Below, piece by piece: positions 58,188-64,000 of a stretch of DNA of 64,000 nt (the stretch's first letter is position 1; every line of letters begins with the position of its first letter). The stretch comes from Pedobacter caeni. Lineage in GTDB: Bacteria; Bacteroidota; Bacteroidia; Sphingobacteriales; Sphingobacteriaceae. Under the pieces are notes generated by a model. That model worked only from the letters and a program-made list of their open reading frames with translations. It had not been told where the DNA came from and ran no database searches. The stretch covers positions 1,550,001 through 1,614,000 of the forward strand of contig NZ_FQUQ01000001.1 in assembly GCF_900129215.1 (NCBI RefSeq). The letters run 5' to 3'. Both the position numbers and the translations under genes were made by a program.

Positions 58188-58520
58188 TCAGCAAATTATA
58201 TAATTACCATCATTAGTATTGTAGTCCCCAAAATCGGCAAGGTGGTTGACATACTTAATTATATCTTTTTCGATGAAAATGTCATATTCATATGGGAACA
58301 GATTCCTACAAGTTGGACATTTATCCAAGTCCGAGACACCATAAACTTTGACTTTATCAAGTCCAGGAATTCCAATATCTGCACCACCCCACATTACTTT
58401 CTCACCAATAAGATACTGATGTTGCCAGGTATCGGCAAACTTGAATTGTATATTAACCACGCATGTTGCATTGCAATACTTGCAATTGATGTTCATTTTC
58501 AAAATATTGTATGCTCCCAT
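58188..58520 (-). CDS. small protein with two Cys pairs, possibly a zinc ribbon
   Basis: A 110-aa protein, MGAYNILKMNINCKYCNATC..., with CKYC (13-16), another Cys at 20, and CPTC at about 68-71. The two CxxC knuckles about 50 residues apart could bind one zinc ion. The rest is rich in Asp, Tyr and Gly. It has no signal peptide. A second ATG (MNINCKYC) is possible. It lies 8 bases after the lipoprotein gene on the same strand. I do not recognise the family; an orphan immunity-like or effector-related role is only a guess from the setting. Confidence 0.6.
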   Translation of the reverse strand: MGAYNILKMNINCKYCNATCVVNIQFKFADTWQHQYLIGEKVMWGGADIGIPGLDKVKVYGVSDLDKCPTCRNLFPYEYDIFIEKDIIKYVNHLADFGDYNTNDGNYIIC

Positions 58521-58528
58521 GTTAAATT

Positions 58529-58918
58529 CTACCAGCTCAATATTTCAGAGTTACCCAAATTTTTTCTAATATTTTCAAACGCTAAAGAATCGACCGGTCC
58601 AAATAATCCGCTACTTTTCATTTGACTTGGATCACTGGCATAACTTAGTTTATTAATATAAAAATATAGGTATTTTGAATGATCTACTTCAGTAGTATTT
58701 TTAAATAAACACCCCCGAACAAGAATTTTATCCTTATTATAAATAACCATATTGACACTCAAATTATCGAATACACCTTGATTCTTGTAATATATATTTC
58801 GATTATTTTGGATATCAACGTATGAGACTTCGTAATCATCGCCAATGTGATCAGTATCTGAACATCCAACAGTTAAAATTAAAAGAAAGAGAAATCCGGT
58901 TAAAAGTATATTCTTCAT
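58529..58918 (-). CDS. small lipoprotein of unknown function
   Basis: A 129-aa lipoprotein, MKNILLTGFLFLLILTVGC, with Cys19. The mature part is Asn/Tyr/Lys-rich with one further Cys (VRGCLF), without a recognisable domain. It lies 8 bases upstream of the two-CxxC protein and shares its strand; the pair looks like a small operon. Its lower G+C than the glycan genes points to accessory DNA. Confidence 0.65.
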   Translation of the reverse strand: MKNILLTGFLFLLILTVGCSDTDHIGDDYEVSYVDIQNNRNIYYKNQGVFDNLSVNMVIYNKDKILVRGCLFKNTTEVDHSKYLYFYINKLSYASDPSQMKSSGLFGPVDSLAFENIRKNLGNSEILSW

Positions 58919-58971
58919 CTATTAAAAAATCAATTTTGATCATCAAAATCAATATAATCGCCGCCATTTTA

Positions 58972-59394
58972 TCATTTGATTCTCCCACACTTACATAATT
59001 GTAAAAACACTTGTATCACGAGGCAGGACAGCATTAGTACGCCGTGCTCAGTAAAAGCATTAGGTAGTTTTCTTCAGCCTCCCCAACTTGATGTCGCATT
59101 TTGCGACTTCAAGTCTGGAAACTCATCCTCAGTCAAAGTAAACATAAAGTCTTCCGGGAAACGATCTTTATTACGTTTAACCTGCTCATTTAACCGACGG
59201 GTTTCTACACCATACGACTCGGCCAGATCTTCATCCAACATCACTTTCTGATCACGGATCATATAAATTTTGCTCATGACCACCTCATCGGGTATAGTAA
59301 CATTCTTTAACGGGCTCATCGTACGAATATATACAGATATTGGTTTACGCTGGTTATTCTTTAAGAAAGTATTTTCTGCATCTTTATCCAACAT
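58972..59394 (-). pseudogene. ORF6N-domain protein interrupted by an in-frame stop
   Basis: The first 106 codons encode a good ORF6N start: [40 protein letters not shown] and [10 protein letters not shown], then NATSSWGG, and a TGA at 59074-59076. In the same frame the text continues RKLPNAFTEHGVLMLSC, which is the expected continuation (GGxRKLPxAFTEQGVxMLS), up to a stop at 58972-58974. So a single nonsense codon cuts the domain, and the part after LSC no longer looks like the family, so the C-terminal region is also lost. ORF6N proteins are phage- and mobile-element-related DNA-binding proteins. The divergent hydrolase gene starts 13 bases from this start. Confidence 0.85.
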
Positions 59395-59407
59395 TCAAGA
59401 CGTAAAT

Positions 59408-60151
59408 ATGTATTTTAAATTCACTATACTATTTCTGCTGATATTTACAGCAGGCAGCACAACATTTGCTCAAAAAACCTCAATCAAGCCTATTGAACCA
59501 GATACCTCGACTTTGACAGATGCTAAGCGGAATCGATTGGTTCCAATTGCAATTTATGTTCCTGGTATCGAAACTCAGAAGAAACCCATTCCGGTAATTC
59601 TAAGCCCCGGATACCCGGGAAAAAATATACATTATAGATATATTGCTCAAAACCTTGCTGAAAAGGGATATTTGGTAGTAACCATCCAACACGATCTCCC
59701 CAGCGACTCCCCTATTCCAACAGGAGAGAATTTATACCAAAGAAGGTTACCATTTTGGGAAACAGGAGTAGCAAACATCCTTTTTGTTATTGAAAAACTA
59801 AAGAAGAAATACCCAAATGCAGAGTACAGGCATCTGGTGCTTATTGGCCATTCCAATGGAGGAGATATCTCTATGCTAATGACATCAAAGTATCCTGATA
59901 TGGTGAGTAAAGTTATTTCATTAGATAACCGAAGGGCACCTTTTCCCCGAATAAAAAGCCCAAGGCTTTATTCTATCCGGTCAAAGGATCAGATCGCAGA
60001 TCCGGGAGTAATCCCTTCAACAGCTGAAATTAAAAAATATGCGATGACCATTGTTAAGACGGAAACAAATCATGATGATATGGGTGGAGCCGCTACTAAG
60101 GCACAACTAGATGAGATTAATTCATTAATAGAAAGCTTTCTTCATAAATGA
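59408..60151 (+). CDS. secreted alpha/beta-hydrolase
   Basis: A 247-aa protein with a signal peptide (MYFKFTILFLLIFTAGSTTFAQ, cleavage about 22). LSPGYPGKNIHY is the oxyanion-loop region, and LIGHSNGGDISML (about 156-168) holds the nucleophile Ser in GHSNGG. The acidic residue may be in DNRRAPF or SKDQIADP and the His in TNHDDMGG. It is probably a periplasmic esterase or platelet-activating-factor-acetylhydrolase-like enzyme. Start at ATG 59408; a longer frame to 59270 overlaps the ORF6N remnant and is not signal-like. It ends 17 bases before a remnant of the efflux gene. Confidence 0.83.
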   Translation: MYFKFTILFLLIFTAGSTTFAQKTSIKPIEPDTSTLTDAKRNRLVPIAIYVPGIETQKKPIPVILSPGYPGKNIHYRYIAQNLAEKGYLVVTIQHDLPSDSPIPTGENLYQRRLPFWETGVANILFVIEKLKKKYPNAEYRHLVLIGHSNGGDISMLMTSKYPDMVSKVISLDNRRAPFPRIKSPRLYSIRSKDQIADPGVIPSTAEIKKYAMTIVKTETNHDDMGGAATKAQLDEINSLIESFLHK

Positions 60152-60167
60152 GATATCAGCAATTTCT

Positions 60168-60276
60168 ATGGTGTCAACCATGACTGGATCAACGATCATT
60201 GCTTCATTAATGTACCAGGTAGAAAAAACATCAAGGCTCAATTACCGTCGGATAAGGATAGTGGGATTGTGATAAG
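60168..60276 (+). pseudogene. remnant of the 3' end of the efflux gene
   Basis: About 110 bases match the last part of the efflux gene (57939-58049), for example GGATCAACGATCATTGC and GATAAGGATAGTGGGATTG. The translation needs a frame change: it starts as MTGSTIIA and ends as GRKNIKAQLPSDKDSGIVI, against GRKNIKVQVQADKDSGIVI in the intact gene. Small insertions and deletions have broken it. Upstream of it there is no more efflux sequence. Confidence 0.9.
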
Positions 60277-60292
60277 ACCTGAACTACATTGA

Positions 60293-60829
60293 TCATATAC
60301 CCACTTTTTCTAAATATAGCAAGGCATCTTCCCTGGTATAAATACTTTTCAGAGCACTTTCCCGGTTAGACAAATAATTCGATAAAAAAATCTTCGATAA
60401 AGCATCTTCGCAAATCAAATAATAAGCCTTACCAATTAGGAAATTAGCATCGTTTTTAAGAGATTTCATCCATTTCACATCAGGATCCATAAAGCCATGT
60501 TCTGTTAAATCATTGGACATATTTTGTATGCGTTTTAATAGTTCTATAGCATTCCTTTCTTTTTTAAGCATAATTAATACTCCAGCATAATCCCATAATA
60601 CTAAAGGAGAATCAGGGTTTAATTTATATGCTTTTTTTGCATAAAACAATGCCATTTCATAATCCTTAAGTTCGTAGTGACATGAGCTTAATCTGGAATA
60701 AATCCAAAAATCTTCCTCTTCTTCTTTCAAAAGAATACCATTCAATAGTAAAACAGCCTCTTTATAGTTGCTATTATGATACTCTATATAAAATTTGCTA
60801 AGCAATTTCTTAACAGTTTCTTTCTCCAT
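60293..60829 (-). CDS. TPR-repeat protein
   Basis: A 178-aa cytoplasmic protein with tetratricopeptide-like helical repeats: YIEYHNSNYKEAVLLLNGIL, FWIYSRLSSCHYELKDYEMALFYAKKAYKLNPDSPLVLWDYAGVLI and a third weaker unit with EDALLYLEKVGI. The core repeat LKDYEMALFYAKKAYKLNPD is a textbook TPR. TPR proteins act as protein-protein scaffolds. The repeat-type, small size and location in a patchy region remind of immunity or regulatory proteins, but nothing more specific can be said. It is on the minus strand, 72 bases after the helix-turn-helix gene. Confidence 0.75.
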   Translation of the reverse strand: MEKETVKKLLSKFYIEYHNSNYKEAVLLLNGILLKEEEEDFWIYSRLSSCHYELKDYEMALFYAKKAYKLNPDSPLVLWDYAGVLIMLKKERNAIELLKRIQNMSNDLTEHGFMDPDVKWMKSLKNDANFLIGKAYYLICEDALSKIFLSNYLSNRESALKSIYTREDALLYLEKVGI

Positions 60830-60901
60830 TTTTAATCAGATTTCGATTCGGTACACCTAAAGTCTTTAGAAGTCCACAAACCATCAACTTAAATCAGAAT
60901 A

Positions 60902-61219
60902 CTAAATACGCTTAGCTTTCTGAACGCTTATTTTATCTGCAATTTTACTTTCCGTTTCAGCTTGTATAACGTTTAATATAAGATTAGGATCAACATTAAA
61001 AATATATGCTAATCTGAGAATTTCAGATACTGTAAATTTCTCAGGGTCGGCTAATTTAACGGAATAGCGTTCCGAATTGATCCCTAACAATTTTATGATC
61101 TTCGTAGGGTATAATTCAGAAATATCATACATCTTTCTAATTTTATTTGTCTCAAACAATGCTCCTATTGATAAAAGATCCTTTTCAGGGTCGTTAATCA
61201 TAAACTTCCAATCACCCAT
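60902..61219 (-). CDS. helix-turn-helix protein
   Basis: A 105-aa protein. The section ISELYPTKIIKLLGINSERYSVKLADPEKFTVSEILRLAYIFNVDPNLIL (about 33-83) has the order of an XRE/Cro-type helix-turn-helix: paired helices with a Leu/Ile-rich core, then a FTVSEILRLAYIFNVDP helix typical of the last part of such domains. It starts 56 bases from a near-perfect 32-bp palindrome, so autoregulation at that site is plausible. The N-terminal 30 residues are unassigned. Function as a repressor is inference. Confidence 0.65.
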   Translation of the reverse strand: MGDWKFMINDPEKDLLSIGALFETNKIRKMYDISELYPTKIIKLLGINSERYSVKLADPEKFTVSEILRLAYIFNVDPNLILNVIQAETESKIADKISVQKAKRI

Positions 61220-61274
61220 AATATAATATTTATGGCTAAAGTCGCTAATAGAAAACTATTCATACGCAAAAAAG

Positions 61275-61306
61275 AACTATTAGTATTTTTAAAAACACTA
61301 ATAGTT
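61275..61306. promoter_or_regulatory. near-perfect 32-bp palindrome, probable operator
   Basis: AACTATTAGTATTTTT is followed at once by its complement with a single mismatch, AAAAACACTAATAGTT. It lies between the divergent starts of the helix-turn-helix gene (61219) and the 199-aa gene (61417). More CTAATAG-like half sites lie nearby at 61244-61250 and about 61330. A dimeric repressor site is the best reading. Confidence 0.6.
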
Positions 61307-61416
61307 TGTTTATATTTTACATAATTGTTATATTAGTATCTCAAAAAGATAATATCTATCTCTATAAACCAAAGTTATTAAATAGAATAGTAAAGTGTAC
61401 TTATCAGTTTTCCATT

Positions 61417-62016
61417 ATGAGCAACAAAGACCAACTCCGCTACAACCAACTCAGTAAACAACAAATTTCAAATCCTCATTTGTTTCTGGAATCTTTTTGC
61501 AGATTCGATACTGATATCGAATCCTTCCGAATTGAAACCCTTCATTTAATCCGATCTTCATGTTCTTCCAATAAATATGGAAATCCGGAAGATTACCATT
61601 ATCATTACACCTGTCTTCTTAAACTTTTAGAAGCTGCTCATATATTCTATAGAAAAGGCAAGAAATTCTCTATTGCATCAAACCTTACGCTTTGTACTCC
61701 ATGCACAGTAGATCTGTCCAAATATTACCATAACCTGATCACTACCCATTTCAGGAATCTTTCTCATGAGGAAATCAGAAACACCAATTGCTTCTTTAAT
61801 GATTTCTTTAGTTATAAAACACTAAACGATTGGCGGCGAATGTTCAGTCGGATTGTGGAATATGCATATCGTACCCAGACTATTGATGACGTACTTGAAG
61901 ATGGGACTGAGATGGTCATCATCAAAGAATATATTGAAAAACTGATTGAAGTGATTTATCTGATTGACAATACCCAATCGGTGATTTATATCCGGAATGC
62001 AACAACAGTAAACTAA
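61417..62016 (+). CDS. protein of unknown function, intact partner of the 58-kb remnant
   Basis: A 199-aa soluble, helical protein, MSNKDQLRYNQLSKQQISNP..., with a CTPC pair at about 109-112 and aromatic-rich segments (LNDWRRMFSRIVEYAYRTQTID, EYIEKLIEVIYLIDNTQS). It has no signal peptide. Start at ATG 61417; a frame back to 61306 begins in the palindrome and is not protein-like. Similar proteins exist in several copies in Pedobacter-type genomes, as far as I remember, and none has a named function. A 3'-end copy at 58056-58137 proves local duplication. I cannot assign a role. Confidence 0.7.
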   Translation: MSNKDQLRYNQLSKQQISNPHLFLESFCRFDTDIESFRIETLHLIRSSCSSNKYGNPEDYHYHYTCLLKLLEAAHIFYRKGKKFSIASNLTLCTPCTVDLSKYYHNLITTHFRNLSHEEIRNTNCFFNDFFSYKTLNDWRRMFSRIVEYAYRTQTIDDVLEDGTEMVIIKEYIEKLIEVIYLIDNTQSVIYIRNATTVN

Positions 62017-62142
62017 GCTATGGGTATTGAGGATAACTGGTTACCGAAAGTCGACTCACAGGAATTCCATCCAGGGTAGATCATGAAACCTTCTGGTATA
62101 TAAAAACACGCAAAAAAGAATAGAAATTCCTTTGCTAAAGCA

Positions 62143-63174
62143 TTAGTTCAACAGCTCCCATTCCGACTTTAAAATGGCAAATTGATATTCATTGATCCAT
62201 TTGCCATTTACAAACCGGTTTTCAATAAAATAGCCTTCCTTTCTAAAACCCAGATCTTTTAATAAGCTGATCATTTCCTTGTTTCCTGTGTTTATACACA
62301 CAACAAGCCGGTTAATCTTTGTTTTTTTAAATAAAAGAGACAGCGTTTCTTTTATTTCCACTTGTTCGTTAGCAGAAGAGTTGATCCTGAGTTCTGCAAT
62401 CCGGGCATCGTTCTGACTAAGTTTTAACTCCCAGTCTGCGCTTGCTTTTTGTTTTAGTTCATCCTGTAGTTGAAGGACAAATTCAGAACTGTCTTTAGTT
62501 TCCAGCGTACTATCGCCTGCAATTTCTACTTTGCGATCTAAGTTCAAAGAGCCCACATGCACGCTATTGGAGACTTCTCTGCCATCCTGTCTGGCAAAAG
62601 AGATATAGGCTTCCATGCGTTTGTTTATATGCGCCGGATCGATAAGAAGTACATCTTTACCCTCCACTCTTTTTGCCCCGATTAATTGGTAACAGGTCTC
62701 TTTTAAATCAGGAAAATAGATCACCAGCATCGCCCGGTCATTATGATACTGACTCATCGGAATGTCCGATATGTCCCAGTTAAAGGTGATTTTCTCTTCA
62801 TTCTGGCTGATCGAAGCATTCACCACCACAGGCAGCGTTCCCATGCTCATCAATACTTTGCTGTAGTCCAGACTGATGTTTGGATATTCACCCTGCAGGG
62901 CATTCTTTTTATTGTAAGAAACGGCTTCATTGTATTCGTTTCTGTCCGTTCCGGCAACTGCAAGGCGGAATCCTGCACGGATCGCATAAATTGAAGGCTT
63001 GAGGATCTCGTTGACCACTGTCATCTTCTGGCAATTTGCTTTCCTTGCCGGAGTAAGTGGTTTTTCACTTCGGCCGATCATTCTGATGACATGTTTGCCC
63101 TTCAAGGTATAACCTACCAGGTTGCCGACTCTACCATGGAATCCGCCAAATAACCCATTTATTAATGTTCCCAT
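62143..63174 (-). CDS. DUF6266-family protein fused to a GNAT-like half domain
   Basis: A 343-aa protein. Residues 1-215 resemble DUF6266, a family of Bacteroidota proteins of unknown function: MGTLINGLFGGFHGRVGNLV, then RSEKPLTPARKANCQ, ILKPSIYAIRAGF and YNKKNALQGEYPNISLDYSKV. The last part (about 275-343) looks like the second half of an acetyltransferase of the GNAT type: INRLVVCINTGNKEMISLLKDLGFRKEGYF, then NGKWINEYQFAILKSEWE. The acetyl-CoA-binding first half (Q/RxxGxG/A) is not seen, so activity is doubtful. The order could be a true domain fusion or two small genes fused. The frame is clean over its full length. The gene is convergent with the 199-aa gene. Confidence 0.7.
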   Translation of the reverse strand: MGTLINGLFGGFHGRVGNLVGYTLKGKHVIRMIGRSEKPLTPARKANCQKMTVVNEILKPSIYAIRAGFRLAVAGTDRNEYNEAVSYNKKNALQGEYPNISLDYSKVLMSMGTLPVVVNASISQNEEKITFNWDISDIPMSQYHNDRAMLVIYFPDLKETCYQLIGAKRVEGKDVLLIDPAHINKRMEAYISFARQDGREVSNSVHVGSLNLDRKVEIAGDSTLETKDSSEFVLQLQDELKQKASADWELKLSQNDARIAELRINSSANEQVEIKETLSLLFKKTKINRLVVCINTGNKEMISLLKDLGFRKEGYFIENRFVNGKWINEYQFAILKSEWELLN

Positions 63175-63481
63175 TTTTAATTTATTTATTAAGTGATTGA
63201 ATTGATTAAAAACAATTTACGAAATGTTTTTCACATCGTATTCATATGCGTTATCCTAAAATAAACGGTCATTTGATTTCGAAAACATGGTTAAAAGGTC
63301 TGTCAGACCAATCATGGACCTATCAACCTCCTTTTATTGGTTAAATGATGGTCAATTGGAGGATAACGGATATGGAACACATTTAAAACGGATCTAAACA
63401 AGATTTTTTGACTTAAATTCAATTGAATGGTCTCATTCGCAAACGGAGCGTTAATGATAGCAATTAACAATTGTGAATAAA
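63175..63481. other. intergenic region
   Basis: A 307-base gap with no supported gene. It contains the 13-bp inverted repeat GGTCTG-T-CAGACC (63297-63309), a possible regulator site or small hairpin. No RNA gene or terminator with a T-run is recognised. Confidence 0.5.
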
Positions 63482-64000
63482 CTAATTTTGGTAGGGATTT
63501 GCCAAAAATAAATCTTTCCAGCGTGGTTCCTCCTGAAGCAGTTTAAATTCAGGCTGCTGAAGAAGTCGTTTATTTGACAGCGTATTTCGCTGTTTCAGGA
63601 GTCCTAAAAAATCTAAGGCTATGCTTTTATATTTAGGGTCTTCATCAGTTCTCGCGATTTTAGCAAAAAGTACTGCCGACTGATAATTTTGTTCATCATT
63701 CATCCCTCCTGCTATCGTTGAAGCGGTATTACCCGCATCATATGCCTTAGAAAACTGTCCTTCTCTGAACATTAACCATGCACTATCCAATAGTTTTTTC
63801 GTTCGCTTCAGATCTGAAATATCATTCGCTGCGCTAAGTTTTTTCGTCAGAGGTTTATAATCAAATCCATAGGTAAGCGCATAAATATATAAGGGCGGCA
63901 AGCCAAGCAATTTCCTTCTTTGATCTACCTCAGATTCTCCGGCAATCCGCCTGAAACCAGCAGCTTTCCCATTGCCGCTCCAGTTTACCTGGGTACCATA
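63482..64000 (-). CDS. C-terminal part of an unidentified protein running off the right edge (partial)
   Basis: The minus-strand frame is open from 64000 to its stop at 63482 and so gives at least 172 residues without its N-terminus; the first possible start (TTG at 63910) is only an internal codon. The visible part has helical segments with TPR-like spacing: KLLDSAWLMFREGQFSKAYDAG, YQSAVLFAKIARTDEDPKYKSIALDFLGLLKQR, and a final EPRWKDLFLANPYQN. The more upstream part reads GTQVNWSGNGKAAGFRRIAG. No family can be named from this piece. Confidence 0.65.
   Translation of the reverse strand, partial: YGTQVNWSGNGKAAGFRRIAGESEVDQRRKLLGLPPLYIYALTYGFDYKPLTKKLSAANDISDLKRTKKLLDSAWLMFREGQFSKAYDAGNTASTIAGGMNDEQNYQSAVLFAKIARTDEDPKYKSIALDFLGLLKQRNTLSNKRLLQQPEFKLLQEEPRWKDLFLANPYQN

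Noticed and set aside
1..64000. tRNA or rRNA genes, CRISPR arrays, insertion sequences
   Set aside because: No cloverleaf-like T-loop motifs, regularly spaced repeats, or transposase with terminal inverted repeats were seen in the gaps; ORF6N and the remnants are the only mobile-element-like traces.

Overview
The window looks like a chromosomal segment of a Bacteroidota bacterium, most likely Sphingobacteriaceae and Pedobacter-like. Signs are an S46 dipeptidyl-peptidase with Bacteroidota-type catalytic motifs, DUF6266 and ORF6N proteins, many lipoproteins ending their signals in a Ser/Ala/Gly-Cys lipobox, promoters of the TTG...TAnnTTTG type, weak Shine-Dalgarno signals and moderate A+T content. 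This assignment comes from gene content, not from a 16S match.

Layout: 1-6 kb is housekeeping (possible 3' end of a gene, 3-methyladenine DNA glycosylase, free Met-R-sulfoxide reductase, a DPP11-like peptidase, a lipoprotein, a CDGSH protein, a small basic protein behind a long leader). 6.2-18.7 kb is a compact hybrid NRPS/PKS locus. Protein 1 is A-PCP-KS-AT-ACP-aminotransferase, protein 2 is C-A(N-methyltransferase)-PCP-thioesterase, and an Sfp-type phosphopantetheinyl transferase follows. The architecture predicts a small product: amino acid, plus malonate, with the beta-keto group turned into a beta-amine, joined to N-methylglycine and released by the thioesterase.

18.7-43.9 kb is a polysaccharide region. 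The first part has divergent glycosyltransferases, two GT14 paralogues, a 3-ketoisomerase/aminotransferase pair for a 3-amino-3,6-dideoxy sugar, two methyltransferases, a glycoside-hydrolase lipoprotein and a beta-helix lipoprotein. The second part is one long minus-strand operon-like run: lipoprotein, response regulator, priming sugar transferase with a degenerate receiver domain, half-size TolC-like protein, Wzc-like co-polymerase, polymerase, glycosyltransferases, acetyltransferase, a GMC oxidoreductase pair and a flippase. No Wza-type export lipoprotein is present here.

44-50 kb holds a glycine-zipper lipoprotein, a cold-shock protein, an SDR protein, a beta-CASP nuclease-like protein and an OmpA-family protein. 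49.6-55.9 kb is a minus-strand ter stress operon (HAD, phosphoribosyltransferase, two TerD paralogues, TelA, an unknown 320-aa protein, TerC). 56-62 kb is a patchy accessory region after a Bcr/CflA-type efflux gene. It holds two gene-end remnants that reveal a decayed tandem duplication, an ORF6N pseudogene, small orphan proteins, and a helix-turn-helix gene facing a near-perfect 32-bp palindrome. The window ends with a DUF6266 protein carrying a GNAT-like half domain and the C-terminal part of an unidentified gene running off the right edge. I saw no tRNA, rRNA, CRISPR array or insertion sequence.
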